This document shows positions 1 to 9,623 of a DNA stretch of 64,000 nt, piece after piece. Under the pieces are notes generated by a model, which saw only the letters and a list, made by a program, of their open reading frames with translations, was not told the DNA's origin and did not search any database. This DNA comes from Paenibacillus mellifer (GTDB lineage Bacteria > Bacillota > Bacilli > Paenibacillales > Paenibacillaceae): positions 310,001 through 374,000 of the forward strand of contig NZ_JALPRK010000001.1 in assembly GCF_023195895.1 (NCBI RefSeq). The letters are read 5' to 3'. The translations under genes and the position numbers were made by a program. Positions within the stretch are counted from its first letter, which is position 1. Each line of letters starts with the position of its first letter.

Positions 1-269
1 CATCAACCCGTGATGTAAGCTTAACAAACCTTCTGTCAAGAACGCAAAGCCTAAAACCGTACATAAGGTACGTACAGAAAAAACTGAACGTAAGGAACTT
101 CAGGATAACTCCGGAATTCTCCCAAATGCTACCTAGGCTGCTTCTTTACATTTGGTCTTGACTTTCTTAAGATAGAATAAGCGTTGAGCCGCATAGAAAC
201 ATAGAGTTCGCGGGATCAACACTTTACAGCCGAAGAGTTTTTTTTGCAAATGGATAGGAGGTTGCAAGC

Positions 270-824
270 ATGAGCTTGGACCAGCTCACCGATGAGCAAC
301 AGGTATTATTAATGAAGGTACGCAAGCGTGTGATCGAGGCGATTGGACGAAATATGGATTTGTATGGGGTCTCTTTATCGACAGGGCACTTGTACGGTCT
401 ATTATTCTTTGCCGACAAACCGATGACCCTTGATGAGATGGGCATGGAGATGAAGATGAGCAAAACCAGCATGAGTACGGGAGTCCGCACCCTGTTGGAT
501 CTCAAAATGGTCAATAAAGTGTGGGAGAAAGGCTCCCGCAAGGACTTATATGAAGTGGAGTACGACTGGTACCAAACGTTTACGGACTTTTTCGCAATTA
601 AATGGAGAAAAGCGGTGGAAAGTAATATCTTGGTGCTGCGCCGCTCCATTGAGGAATTGACCAAAGCGATGGCGGAGGAGTCGGAAGGACCGCTTCGCCG
701 AGTGCTGGAGGAAGACGTCCGCAAGATGAAGGAAACGGTGAAGTATTATGAATGGCTGGACCGGTTGATCGATACGATGGAAAGCGGAGAGATCTACAAG
801 CTGGTCCCGAAGGAAACGGAATAA
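270..824 (+). CDS. GbsR/MarR-family transcriptional regulator
   Basis: A 184-residue winged-helix regulator of the GbsR (OpcR/OpuAR) branch of the MarR family. A helix-turn-helix spans about residues 35-100 (SLSTGHLYGLLFF, then MTLDEMGMEMKMSKTSMSTG), with a charged helical C-terminal half likely used for dimerisation. In Bacillus, GbsR represses choline uptake and glycine-betaine synthesis genes in response to choline; that role is family knowledge, and no betaine or choline gene lies nearby, so the target here is unknown. The ATG is 8 bases after AGGAGG at 256-261. It is a single-gene unit ended by the hairpin at 846-899, which it shares with the convergent hydrolase gene. Confidence 0.85.
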   Translation: MSLDQLTDEQQVLLMKVRKRVIEAIGRNMDLYGVSLSTGHLYGLLFFADKPMTLDEMGMEMKMSKTSMSTGVRTLLDLKMVNKVWEKGSRKDLYEVEYDWYQTFTDFFAIKWRKAVESNILVLRRSIEELTKAMAEESEGPLRRVLEEDVRKMKETVKYYEWLDRLIDTMESGEIYKLVPKETE

Positions 825-845
825 CTCTTCTATATATAGAAAAAG

Positions 846-899
846 AAACGCTTATCCCAAGGCGCCATCCGTTGGCTGCAGGGAATAAGCGTTTTTTTG
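846..899. terminator. Bidirectional rho-independent terminator
   Basis: AAACGCTTATCCC (846-858) pairs with GGGAATAAGCGTTT (881-894) with one bulged base and is followed by a T run on the plus strand. The minus strand also has a T-rich tail. It separates two convergent genes. Confidence 0.85.
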
Positions 900-903
900 C
901 GTG

Positions 904-3258
904 TCAGTAGACTCCGATATCGTCCAGCATCAGCTTGGCAGAGCCACCGCTTAGGCGGAAGGCCAACCCCTGAATTCCGGTGCCGGGGTTAAAGGCCGGA
1001 TTGGCTGCCTGGAAGTCCGCCAGGGCCAGCCGGTACGTTTGAAATACCGCTTCCGTCGGATGCTTGTATTTCCCGCCCGACAAGTGACGGTCCAGCCAGG
1101 GGTGGATCGTGAACGAAGTGACGGGCAACGGTTCGGTGTCCATAAATTTGGTCAGGGGCAGGCGGACGGAGGTACCGTTGCCATCGGTCAACTCGACCTC
1201 GACTCGAACGGTTCCTTCGGCCAATGCGGCGTCCGGCGTAACGTTATCCTCCAGCTCAAAACTGCGGTCAGTCAACGAGAAAGCCAATTCCTCCGGTTTG
1301 CCGCTGGTTGGCAGCGGAGCGCCTTGCTCCCAGCTTAGTGCGTAAGCGGACGGCTCATTGCCGCTCATCCGGCGCTCCAGGACGATCCCTCGGGACGGCT
1401 TGACGCCGTTTTGCCGGTTCTTCGCATCCTCTTCCTTCCAGGCTAACCCGCTGGCCGCCGCTTTTCCTCCACCGGGCAACGTCACTCGGTTCGAATCCTC
1501 GTCGTAGCGGGCCCAAGCCGTAAATACACCGCTCTCGAACCGATTGTAATACGCGGTGTCCGGGAGCCAGGCTAGCCCGGTGCGGTAATCCTGCAGCAGC
1601 GGGAGGTACCGGCCTGGTTCGCCGTCGTTCCCGGGCTCCCCGTCACGCAGCGTTTCTTCGAAGAAAGCCGAGAGGTACACCTTGGCGATGCTTCGCTGAT
1701 TGGTCGGCGACAGCATCCCGTCCCGGCTAAGCAGGATTCCCTTCGGATAGCTGACGTCGCGACCGCCCCAGCTGCTGTTGAATTGGCTGTGATTGGCGTC
1801 CCCGATGTACAGGGAAGCCTTGAACCGCTCCTCACCTAGCGAATAACTCGTTCGCATGTACTGCCGGTCGCCGTCGAAGTCGCTGACGTCGCCGTCCCGC
1901 GCGCCTTGGAGCGTTAAATAGCTGATATCTTTCAGTTGAGTGACCTTGCCGTCCACTTTCCTGTCGGTAGGTGCAATGGCGGCAACGGCCTCGATCCGGT
2001 ACGAGGCGAGGCTCTGAATCAACTCCGTATCACTTCCGAACCAATCCTTGTAATCGGCGGCCATCGCGACCGCCTGCCCCCCTCGGGAATGGCCAGTTAG
2101 GCCGATTCGGGCAAAGTCGACTTTGCCGTACAGCGGGTTGCCAGGCTCATTGGCAAAATCGCCGATTTGTTGCAGATGCTTGAGCAGGACCCAGGCCCGG
2201 ACCTTCATATCGCTGTCGGGAATCCCTGTCCACACGGAGTAATTCAGGAAATTCTCATCAACCGAGACGGCAATGAACCCACGGCTGGCCAGCAGCTCTC
2301 CCAGATAGGCGTAACCGTCATCGGAGAAATCCTCCATCAAGTGATTGCCATGAACGATCAGGACGAGTGGAAAGCGGGTTTGACCCTCTGCGTTGTTGCT
2401 TTCCTCGGCCGTCATCGGCATCCAGACTCTCCCGTTCAACGGCAATGCACGTTGATTAAATCCCCAATAAGCGGTCCGGTAGACTGACCATTTCTTGATA
2501 TAAGCGGAAGCATCCGCCGATTCGGACGTGATGTCGACGGCTTCACCAAATTCGGGTTGCCAAGTGTCGTTCCCGCTGCCGTACGTAAAGGTCGACACTT
2601 CATAGGGCCCGGGTTCGGCGGGGTTATCCAGCGGATCGGACGAAAGCCCGCCGAACCCGACTTCGCCGGCTTCTTGGAGCCCGGCGCTTTGCACACCTTG
2701 GAAGGCGGGAGCAGCAGAGTCGTTGCCCGCTGCGAACGGCCAGTTCGCGGCCGCTGCAACGAGCAGCACCGCCGTCAAGGTGGCCGCCGCTTTATGAGGA
2801 AGACGGAGGCGCCGACTGGCGAGCATTCCCGCCAGCAACCCGGCGGCGATCCCCGCCAGGCTGATTACCGCGGCCACCATCGAAGCCGCAGCAAGAGATA
2901 CTTCGTTATAGTAGAAAATCAGGAAGGCGGCGGCGTAGTTAAACAAGACCGCCCCCGTAAACAAACGGGGGATCGGCAACCCGATCAAAGCCAGCAGCAG
3001 CGAGGTGACGTGGGAGATCAGGTACAGCCCCAGCGTTCCCGCCAGCAGGAACAGCAGAAGGTCGACCGCGGTTCCTAGCCCGGTCGGCATGCCCAACGCC
3101 AGCAGGCCAAACGCGAACATGCCAGCCCCCCAGGGGCCGGCAACGGCGGATCGCCAGAAGGCGGTATCGTATTGGTAGGCATTCCGGATGCGGCGAGCGA
3201 TCCGGTGACGCCGTTTTGGCTTGCGCAACACTAGTTCCGTAACAACCTGAAGTTCCAT
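904..3258 (-). CDS. Membrane-anchored alpha/beta hydrolase
   Basis: A 784-residue protein. The N-terminal ~175 residues are basic, then carry about five or six hydrophobic segments. The rest is an extracytoplasmic alpha/beta hydrolase fold. The nucleophile elbow GHSRGG puts the serine near residue 391, the oxyanion strand is LVLIVHGNH (about 298-306), a candidate acid lies in GARDGDVSDFDGD (about 453-464) and the histidine in DANHSQFN (about 490). A C-terminal beta-rich region of about 200 residues resembles an accessory binding domain. The substrate is unknown; related folds include chlorophyllase-like and PET/polyester-type esterases. The ATG at 3258 is chosen because GGGGGAG lies just before it; the reading frame stays open 34 codons upstream, but that stretch holds a TACAAT promoter-like hexamer. 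It is convergent with the GbsR gene and downstream of the permease. Confidence 0.75.
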   Translation of the reverse strand: MELQVVTELVLRKPKRRHRIARRIRNAYQYDTAFWRSAVAGPWGAGMFAFGLLALGMPTGLGTAVDLLLFLLAGTLGLYLISHVTSLLLALIGLPIPRLFTGAVLFNYAAAFLIFYYNEVSLAAASMVAAVISLAGIAAGLLAGMLASRRLRLPHKAAATLTAVLLVAAAANWPFAAGNDSAAPAFQGVQSAGLQEAGEVGFGGLSSDPLDNPAEPGPYEVSTFTYGSGNDTWQPEFGEAVDITSESADASAYIKKWSVYRTAYWGFNQRALPLNGRVWMPMTAEESNNAEGQTRFPLVLIVHGNHLMEDFSDDGYAYLGELLASRGFIAVSVDENFLNYSVWTGIPDSDMKVRAWVLLKHLQQIGDFANEPGNPLYGKVDFARIGLTGHSRGGQAVAMAADYKDWFGSDTELIQSLASYRIEAVAAIAPTDRKVDGKVTQLKDISYLTLQGARDGDVSDFDGDRQYMRTSYSLGEERFKASLYIGDANHSQFNSSWGGRDVSYPKGILLSRDGMLSPTNQRSIAKVYLSAFFEETLRDGEPGNDGEPGRYLPLLQDYRTGLAWLPDTAYYNRFESGVFTAWARYDEDSNRVTLPGGGKAAASGLAWKEEDAKNRQNGVKPSRGIVLERRMSGNEPSAYALSWEQGAPLPTSGKPEELAFSLTDRSFELEDNVTPDAALAEGTVRVEVELTDGNGTSVRLPLTKFMDTEPLPVTSFTIHPWLDRHLSGGKYKHPTEAVFQTYRLALADFQAANPAFNPGTGIQGLAFRLSGGSAKLMLDDIGVY

Positions 3259-3361
3259 GGTCTCCCCCAAAAGTTGTATTCTCTCCTCTGCTATCATTGT
3301 AACATGGGCAGGGGAAGGGGAGGAACAGGGGAATACAGGGGCCGAACGTCGAAATTGCAAG

Positions 3362-4714
3362 CTAATCTCTTTGGTTGGAGCGCGGGCGGAATCGGATGGC
3401 CGACCAAGCGATTAACAAGATGAGCACGGCCAGGCATACGCCGATACTGATGCGGTTCTGCGCGTCGAACAGGAACAGCAGAGCGATGACCGCTAAGCCG
3501 ATCACGGCCAGTATCGTAACATAAGGAAATCCCCAAACCTTAAAACTCGGCACGGTCGGATAACGCCGACGCAGCTTCAGCTGGGACAAGCAGATCGTGA
3601 TCCACACGAGCAGCACGACAAAACCGGGCACGGCCATCAACAAACGGAACAATCCCGCTTGATTAAGAACGGCGAGCATGGAGCCCAGGATCAGGACAAT
3701 CCCGCTGAGAATCAAGCTGTTGATCGGCACGCCCTTGGATGAAATTCGCGCCAATTTGGCCGGCGCCTCGCCGCCGGTGGCCATTGAATGAAGCATCCGG
3801 GTCGCACCGTAAATGCCGGAATTGGCTGCGGACAAGACAGCTGTAATCAGAATGAAGTTCATCAGATGCGCCGCGCCCTGCAGCCCTGCAGACGTCAGCA
3901 CCTGCACAAACGGGCTGGTCTGCTCGCTGAGACTATTCCACGGAATCAGCCCGCAAATGATCAAGATCGGCAAGGTATAGAACAACACCACGCGCAAAAT
4001 AAAGTTTTTGACCACCCGGGGGAGCACCTTTTCTGCGTCTTTGGCCTCCGACAAGGTCAGTCCGATCAACTCGGAGCCGCCATAGGAGAACATGACGACC
4101 AGCAACGCCGAGAAGATCGCCGTCCATCCGTTCGGGAAGAAGCCACCGTAGTCGGTGTAATTGCTTGGAAACGGAGCTTCAGCACCCGGGATAAAGCCGA
4201 ACAGCATGGCCGCACCTAGCAAGATAAACACAATAATCATCGCGATCTTGACCCCGGCCAGCCAAAATTCAAATTCGCCGTATCCGCCTACGCTCATCAT
4301 ATTGATGGCGAGGATAAAGATGGCGCTGGCCAGGCTAAGCACCCACAGGGGCACATCCGGCAGCCAGAACTGCAGGAAGCTGCCGGCAGCGATCACTTCA
4401 ATCACACAAACGGCCAGCCACATGAAACAGTACAACCAACCCAAGATGAAGGAGATACGCTCCCCAAACGCCTCGCGAATGAAGTCCTTCATGTTTCTGC
4501 CGGGATACACGGTGGCCATCTCGGCAATCGCGCCCATGACGACAAGCAGCAGCAGGCCGGCAAAGACGTAGGAGAAGATGACGCCAGGACCCGCCAAGCT
4601 GACGGTCTCGGCGCTTCCTTTAAAGATGCCGGTGCCGATAACACCGCCCATGGCCATGAAGCTGATATGGCGGGGCAGCAGTTTTTTCTGCAGCGTAGAA
4701 GAATCGGATTTCAC
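3362..4714 (-). CDS. APC-family amino acid permease
   Basis: A 450-residue integral membrane protein with twelve predicted helices and the amino acid-polyamine-organocation signature near the N-terminus (HISFMAMGGVIGTGIF, the unwound substrate-binding part of helix 1). It is closest in pattern to the AAT group (RocE, GabP, YbgF, AnsP), proton-coupled importers of amino acids; the exact substrate cannot be read from sequence. The GTG start (VKSDSSTLQ) is chosen because AGGGGGC precedes it by 9 bases; the upstream in-frame ATG at 4768 has no ribosome binding site. It is transcribed alone or with the hydrolase about 100 bases downstream. Confidence 0.85.
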   Translation of the reverse strand: MKSDSSTLQKKLLPRHISFMAMGGVIGTGIFKGSAETVSLAGPGVIFSYVFAGLLLLVVMGAIAEMATVYPGRNMKDFIREAFGERISFILGWLYCFMWLAVCVIEVIAAGSFLQFWLPDVPLWVLSLASAIFILAINMMSVGGYGEFEFWLAGVKIAMIIVFILLGAAMLFGFIPGAEAPFPSNYTDYGGFFPNGWTAIFSALLVVMFSYGGSELIGLTLSEAKDAEKVLPRVVKNFILRVVLFYTLPILIICGLIPWNSLSEQTSPFVQVLTSAGLQGAAHLMNFILITAVLSAANSGIYGATRMLHSMATGGEAPAKLARISSKGVPINSLILSGIVLILGSMLAVLNQAGLFRLLMAVPGFVVLLVWITICLSQLKLRRRYPTVPSFKVWGFPYVTILAVIGLAVIALLFLFDAQNRISIGVCLAVLILLIAWSAIRFRPRSNQRD

Positions 4715-4855
4715 GTAAATAAAGCCCCCTAAACAGAAGTTGAATCCTCGAAATGCCCTAAAATGCAATACGGACTTATATTACACTAATTCCCCAGGCA
4801 GAGGAAATGAAATCATAGCCGGTTGATTATTATCACATTTCGTTGATTGGTCAGG

Positions 4856-4884
4856 TAGGCAAGCGCCCGGAGCCAATATACAAT
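4856..4884 (+). promoter_or_regulatory. Possible sigma-A promoter of the sugar ABC operon
   Basis: TAGGCA (4856-4861), a 17-base spacer and TACAAT (4879-4884) sit 38 bases before the first permease gene. The -35 hexamer matches only four of six consensus bases. I saw no clear cre site. Confidence 0.35.
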
Positions 4885-4922
4885 AACTCTCAAGATGAAT
4901 AAAGCGAAAAGGGGAGAAGCGT

Positions 4923-5897
4923 ATGGCCCGGCTATCCGTCGATCAGGAAATGCAACCCGCCATGCCGCGTGTGCCTTATAAGAGAAGGAGCAACGGGTTC
5001 GCGCGTTTTATTCGGCAAATCGACCTGCAGCTTATGGTACTTCCGGCGCTGGCGCTCATATTCGTGTTCAGCTACATTCCGATGTACGGCGTCCTGATCG
5101 CCTTTCAAGATTACAAGATCGGCCACAGCTTTACCGGCAGTCCGTGGGTGGGCTGGAAGCATTTCGCTTACTTCTTTCATTCACCGGATTTCTATACGGT
5201 GATGCGCAATACGATTGTGATCAGCTTGCTGAAGTTCTGCATCGGTTTTCCAGCACCGATCCTGTTGGCATTAATGCTGAATGAAGTACGGAAAATGGTC
5301 TTTAAGAGAGTGGTGCAGACCATCACGTATTTACCGCATTTTATGTCCTGGGTGATCCTCGGCGGACTGGTCGCCTCGCTGCTCGCAACGGACAATGGCA
5401 GCTTGAACATGCTGCTGGAGCGGCTGGGTACGATTCAGGAACCGATCAACTTCCTGTCGCTGCCCAAATACTTCTGGACCATCCTGATTACGACCAACGT
5501 GTGGAAGGAAATCGGCTTCGGCTCCATCGTTTACCTGGCGGCGATCGCCGGGGTAGATCCGAATACGTATGAGGCGGCTTCAATTGACGGAGCCAGTCGC
5601 TTCAAGCAAATTTATTTGATAACGCTTCCATCCATCATGCCGGTGATTTCGATCTTTATGATTTTGGCGATCGGCAATTTGCTGAGCGCCGGCTTCGAGG
5701 ATATCCTCGTGTTGGCCGTGAACCCGGCGCTGCGGGATGTATCTGACGTGATCGATACGTATGTGATCAGGGTCGGGATCAACAACTACCGATATTCGTA
5801 CGCTACCGCCGTTGGATTATTCAAAGCGGTCGTCAGTGTCGGGCTGTTGACTATCGCCAATTATGTAGCCCGCAAATCCGGCAACAGCTTATGGTAA
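4923..5897 (+). CDS. Sugar ABC transporter permease, LplB/YteP type
   Basis: A 324-residue inner membrane permease with six helices. The start of helix 1 (QLMVLPALALIFVFSYIPMYG followed by LIAFQDYK) is typical of LplB/YteP proteins, and the EAA loop (YEAASIDGASRFKQIYLITL) that docks the ATPase is intact around residue 215-235. It forms one half of the channel with the next gene and imports oligosaccharides bound by the lipoprotein at 6880-8574. No ATPase gene is present; in Bacillus the shared MsmX-type ATPase energises such importers (family knowledge). GGGGAG precedes the ATG. Confidence 0.88.
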   Translation: MARLSVDQEMQPAMPRVPYKRRSNGFARFIRQIDLQLMVLPALALIFVFSYIPMYGVLIAFQDYKIGHSFTGSPWVGWKHFAYFFHSPDFYTVMRNTIVISLLKFCIGFPAPILLALMLNEVRKMVFKRVVQTITYLPHFMSWVILGGLVASLLATDNGSLNMLLERLGTIQEPINFLSLPKYFWTILITTNVWKEIGFGSIVYLAAIAGVDPNTYEAASIDGASRFKQIYLITLPSIMPVISIFMILAIGNLLSAGFEDILVLAVNPALRDVSDVIDTYVIRVGINNYRYSYATAVGLFKAVVSVGLLTIANYVARKSGNSLW

Positions 5898-5916
5898 TCA
5901 GGAGGAGGTGTTCGCG

Positions 5917-6810
5917 ATGTATAGCAGCAGAGGTGACCGGGTTATGGTTGTTTTCATCTATGTCTTCTTAATCGTCTTTGCTCTCTCTACGTTATATCCG
6001 TTCCTGAACGCCATTGCGATCTCGCTGAATGAGGGGCTGGATACCGCGAAAGGCGGAATTACCCTCTGGCCGCGGGCCTTTACTTTGGAAAATTACGAGG
6101 TTGTCTTTCAGGATGAACGGCTGATGTCGGGTTTCGTCATTTCTGTACTCCGGACGATCGTCGGGACGGTCAGCGCAATCTTGGCAACGGCGATCTTCTC
6201 CTACGGCATGACGAAACGCGAGCTGATGGGACGCAAGTATTACATGCTGATGTGTATCTTTACGATGTATTTTTCCGGCGGGTTGATTCCGACCTTTCTG
6301 CTCATCCGCAACTTAGGGATGTTCAACTCATTTTGGGTTTATATTATTCCCTCGCTCATCGGGGTATGGAACATGATCATCTTCCGTACCTTCTTCCAAG
6401 GGCTGCCGCAAGGGCTAGAAGAATCGGCCAAGATCGATGGCTGCGGCAATTGGGGCACCTTGTTCCGCATAGTGTTACCGCTGTCAGGACCGGTCATCGC
6501 AACGTTGTCGTTGTTTACGGCGGTGGGGCACTGGAATGAATGGTTTGTGGCCAGCATCTACATTTCGAAGGAGGAGCTGCTGCCGATTCAGACCATTTTG
6601 AAGCAAATTCTCGCTTCCAATATCGTCTCCGAGCAGACGGCGAATCTGGACGCAGCGGCGCAGGCCCATATGGCGCAGGCCAAAACCGTCACCAGCAAAT
6701 CGCTTTCGATGGCGACGATGATGGTAGCAACGCTCCCGATCGTTATGGTGTATCCGTTCGTGCAGAAGTATTTTGTCAAAGGGGTTCTGGTAGGGTCCTT
6801 GAAGGAGTAG
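5917..6810 (+). CDS. Sugar ABC transporter permease, YtcP/LplC type
   Basis: A 297-residue second permease subunit. It has six membrane helices and an EAA loop (LEESAKIDGCGNWGTLFRIV) near residue 175-195, and it ends with the common KYFVKGVLVGSLKE tail of the CUT1 family. The ATG at 5917 is preferred over a GTG at 5908 because AGGAGGAGG (5900-5908) overlaps that GTG and lies 8 bases before the ATG. It starts 19 bases after the partner permease, so the two are co-transcribed and probably form a heterodimer. Confidence 0.88.
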   Translation: MYSSRGDRVMVVFIYVFLIVFALSTLYPFLNAIAISLNEGLDTAKGGITLWPRAFTLENYEVVFQDERLMSGFVISVLRTIVGTVSAILATAIFSYGMTKRELMGRKYYMLMCIFTMYFSGGLIPTFLLIRNLGMFNSFWVYIIPSLIGVWNMIIFRTFFQGLPQGLEESAKIDGCGNWGTLFRIVLPLSGPVIATLSLFTAVGHWNEWFVASIYISKEELLPIQTILKQILASNIVSEQTANLDAAAQAHMAQAKTVTSKSLSMATMMVATLPIVMVYPFVQKYFVKGVLVGSLKE

Positions 6811-6879
6811 CCGTGGGGTTTGAAGCAAATGGTTTTGCTTTGAACATAAAAATGAAAGTAGAAAGGGGATAACAGTCGT

Positions 6880-8574
6880 ATGGAAAAGAGGGGAATACGG
6901 TTAGGCCGGATGATGGTTGTTTTCCTGGCGATCGCCTTGTTCATCGCGGGATGCTCCGGTGGGAACGGGGGGAACAACGCAAACAGCGGCAACACCGCCG
7001 AAGCGCCGAAGGAGAACAGCGGCAATGCGAAGAACAACCAAGCGGATTCTGCTGAACCGCAGCTTTACGAGCTTGGCAAAGAACCGCTGGAATTTACGTT
7101 ATACGGCAACTACGACTGGTACACCATGCCGAAATGGGGCGCCGATGAGACCACCGCTTGGGTCAAGGAGAACAAGAAGGTGAACATCACGGAGATTCCG
7201 AACGGCGGGAATACGGTGCAAAAACTAAATACGATGATCGCCTCCGGGGATTTGCCGGACGTGATTTGGGGCGAACGGGGAGCCGACGTCGAGCGGTTGC
7301 GCGAAGCAGGCTTGTTGGTACCTTTGGATGATTACATCGAGAAGTATCCCAACTTGAAGAAGTGGCTGGATCCGAAGGCGTTGAATATGCTGCGATCCCC
7401 CGACGGTAAGCTGTATCAGTTCCCGAACTGGTATACGAACCGTCCGAATGGCAATGCCGGGTGGGTCGTGAACAAGAAGATTTATACGGAACTGGGCTCG
7501 CCAAAACTGGAAACCACCGATGATTTATACGCCTACTTAAAGCTCGTGAAGGAGAAATATCCGGACGTGATACCGTTGGAGACGGATCTGGCCAGCGAAG
7601 GCCACGGCCTGGATCAAATTTACTCCGCGTTTAAGGAGAACAATTTGAGCTTCCCGCGTTATTTTGCCGTTCCGAGCGGGGATAAGATGACGTCGATTTA
7701 CAAGGATGAAGCTTACCGTGAATCGGTAGTTTACGCGGCGAAGTTGTTCCGCGAGAAGCTGATGACGCAGGATGCGATGACGCAAACGCGGGATCAGGTG
7801 CAAGAGAAGCTGATGAACGGCCGGGTGGCGGTGTATACCTCCTCCAATCCAACCTTGTATGCAATGCAGGCCCATGCAGCTTTAACTCAGAAGGATCCGG
7901 ACGCCGGCTATTTCATGATCTGGCCGATCCACAAGGAAGGACTGGACAAAAACAAAACGTATCCCGGCACCTATAATATGCTCGGCTGGAATGCCGCTGC
8001 GATTACGACCAGCGCCAAAGACCCGGAGGCGATCTTTGCTTTCCTGGATTGGTGGACCGGTCCGGAAGGGATGACCCTGCAAATGTGGGGCGTCGAGGGC
8101 GAGTTCTGGCAGGGACGTGAAGCTGACGGCATCACGCCGAAGTTTACGGAGAATTACACGAAGGACAAAGAGAAGCTCGCAGACTACCAAGCGAAGATGG
8201 ACCCGTTAATGTGGGTCGGCAATACCGTATATGTGGATGATATCAAGGGGAAATTCGAAGCAACGCTGCCGGAAAACGAGCGAAACTGGTCGACCTATTG
8301 GCAATATGAAATCACGTGGAAAACCCAAGGGGATGCGACCGAGTTCATCAACTTGTTCCCGCTGCCGGATACGGAGGAGGGAATCACCTTCCAAAGCGGC
8401 AAGGACATTTGGCAGAAAGCGAGAGCTCAAGCCCTGTACGCAAAGACAGATGAGGAAGCGCTGGCGATTCTGGACAAAGCGCATGACGACACGATGTCCC
8501 TCGGGTTCGAGAAGCTGCTGGAGTATTACACTCAGCGCTGGCATGAAAATTTGAAGATGATCCAAGGCAACTAG
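6880..8574 (+). CDS. Sugar-binding lipoprotein, LplA/YtcQ type
   Basis: A 564-residue extracellular solute-binding protein. The lipobox FIAGCSGG puts the lipidated cysteine near residue 25, followed by a Asn/Gly-rich linker typical of exported Gram-positive lipoproteins. The body has the two-lobe family 1 binding-protein fold, including MIASGDLPDVIW, the usual early lobe motif. It captures a glycan or oligosaccharide outside the cell and delivers it to the two upstream-encoded permeases. Ligand unknown. The hairpin at 8597-8630 follows, so the importer operon probably ends here. Confidence 0.88.
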   Translation: MEKRGIRLGRMMVVFLAIALFIAGCSGGNGGNNANSGNTAEAPKENSGNAKNNQADSAEPQLYELGKEPLEFTLYGNYDWYTMPKWGADETTAWVKENKKVNITEIPNGGNTVQKLNTMIASGDLPDVIWGERGADVERLREAGLLVPLDDYIEKYPNLKKWLDPKALNMLRSPDGKLYQFPNWYTNRPNGNAGWVVNKKIYTELGSPKLETTDDLYAYLKLVKEKYPDVIPLETDLASEGHGLDQIYSAFKENNLSFPRYFAVPSGDKMTSIYKDEAYRESVVYAAKLFREKLMTQDAMTQTRDQVQEKLMNGRVAVYTSSNPTLYAMQAHAALTQKDPDAGYFMIWPIHKEGLDKNKTYPGTYNMLGWNAAAITTSAKDPEAIFAFLDWWTGPEGMTLQMWGVEGEFWQGREADGITPKFTENYTKDKEKLADYQAKMDPLMWVGNTVYVDDIKGKFEATLPENERNWSTYWQYEITWKTQGDATEFINLFPLPDTEEGITFQSGKDIWQKARAQALYAKTDEEALAILDKAHDDTMSLGFEKLLEYYTQRWHENLKMIQGN

Positions 8575-8596
8575 GCGAGGAAGCAGAACATACGGT

Positions 8597-8630
8597 GAGG
8601 GGACCCGATTTATCCGGGCTCCCCTTTCTT
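8597..8630 (+). terminator. Rho-independent terminator after the sugar-binding protein
   Basis: GAGGGGACCCG and CGGGCTCCCC pair with one bulge around an ATTTATC loop and are followed by TTTCTT. Confidence 0.7.
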
Positions 8631-8783
8631 GCATCGGATCGGAGTGCGGCATAACGGATTTCCACGACTGCCTTCTGCGATTAGAGAATTTTCTCCGTTC
8701 TCAACCGCTGGGGGGGACGGGTATACTTAGGGATAAACGGAGCTGAAACCGAATTTCCGCAAGGGAAAAGGGGGCTGACGATC

Positions 8784-9614
8784 TTGTATAAGGTACTGCT
8801 TGCCGATGACGAGCATCTCGACCTGGAGGGCATGAGGACGTTTATACCCTGGTCCGAGCTGGGGATGGAGGTCGTAGGTGCCGTAAGCAACGGCTTCTCG
8901 GCCTGCGAGCTGATGGAACGCCAGTCCGTTGATATTCTGGTGACGGACGTCAATATGCCGAATATGTCGGGACTGGAGCTGGCGCGTCGAGCGCTGGATC
9001 GGAAGCCGGACGTTCGCGTCGTGTTTGTCAGCGGGCATCAGGATTTCCATTTTGTTAAGCAAGCGCTTTCATTAAAAGCGTGCAGCTATGTTCTGAAGCC
9101 GATGGACGACGATGAATTGGTGGCCTCGCTGCGGCAAATCACCCTTGAGCTAGAGTACGAGGCAAATCGCAAACGGACGGAGGAACAGCTCCTTCAAATG
9201 ATGCAGGCTTGGGGAGCACAGGACGGCAAAAAGTCAGCGGATGCCCGGGATCGGCTCGACGAACCGGAGCCCATGGAGCCGCAGAATAGGTCGAGCAGCA
9301 GCCGGTTGATCCGGGAAATTGTGGCTACGATGCAGGCGCGTCTCCATGAGAATCTCACTTTGAAGCATATCGCCCAACAGTTTGCTTTTTCACCCAACTA
9401 TCTCGGACATCTATTTAAAGAAGAAACCGGTCAAGGATTCAGCGAAATGCTGACCGAGCTTCGGATGAAGCGAGCGCGTGAGCTTCTGAAGGATCCAAGG
9501 GTGAAAATCTATGAGGTCGCCGGTCAGGTCGGATACCGTTATATGCCTTATTTCAGCCGACAATTTAAGGAAACCTTCGGGATGACGCCGATGGAATTTC
9601 GCAAACGGGAGTGA
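8784..9614 (+). CDS. YesN-type response regulator (REC plus AraC HTH)
   Basis: A 276-residue response regulator. The receiver domain occupies residues 3-120 with acidic pocket D8-D9, phosphoacceptor D55 (VTDVNMPN) and lysine K105 (YVLKPMDDDE). A short linker leads to an AraC-type double HTH at about 178-276 (FAFSPNYLGHLFKEETGQGF, then VGYRYMPYFSRQFKETFG). It is shorter than most YesN proteins, with little linker. The start is TTG at 8784, 8 bases after AAGGGGGC. With the kinase downstream it likely activates the sugar importer in response to an extracellular sugar; this is inferred from position and from known family arrangements. Confidence 0.85.
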   Translation: MYKVLLADDEHLDLEGMRTFIPWSELGMEVVGAVSNGFSACELMERQSVDILVTDVNMPNMSGLELARRALDRKPDVRVVFVSGHQDFHFVKQALSLKACSYVLKPMDDDELVASLRQITLELEYEANRKRTEEQLLQMMQAWGAQDGKKSADARDRLDEPEPMEPQNRSSSSRLIREIVATMQARLHENLTLKHIAQQFAFSPNYLGHLFKEETGQGFSEMLTELRMKRARELLKDPRVKIYEVAGQVGYRYMPYFSRQFKETFGMTPMEFRKRE

Positions 9615-9623
9615 GCCGCCTTG

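Noticed and set aside
1..223. Possible end of an upstream gene
   Set aside because: No open frame with a plausible product and no clear terminator; I see no supportable feature there.
9060..9080. cre-like AAGCGCTTTCA
   Set aside because: Inside the response regulator coding sequence and only partly matching the cre consensus.
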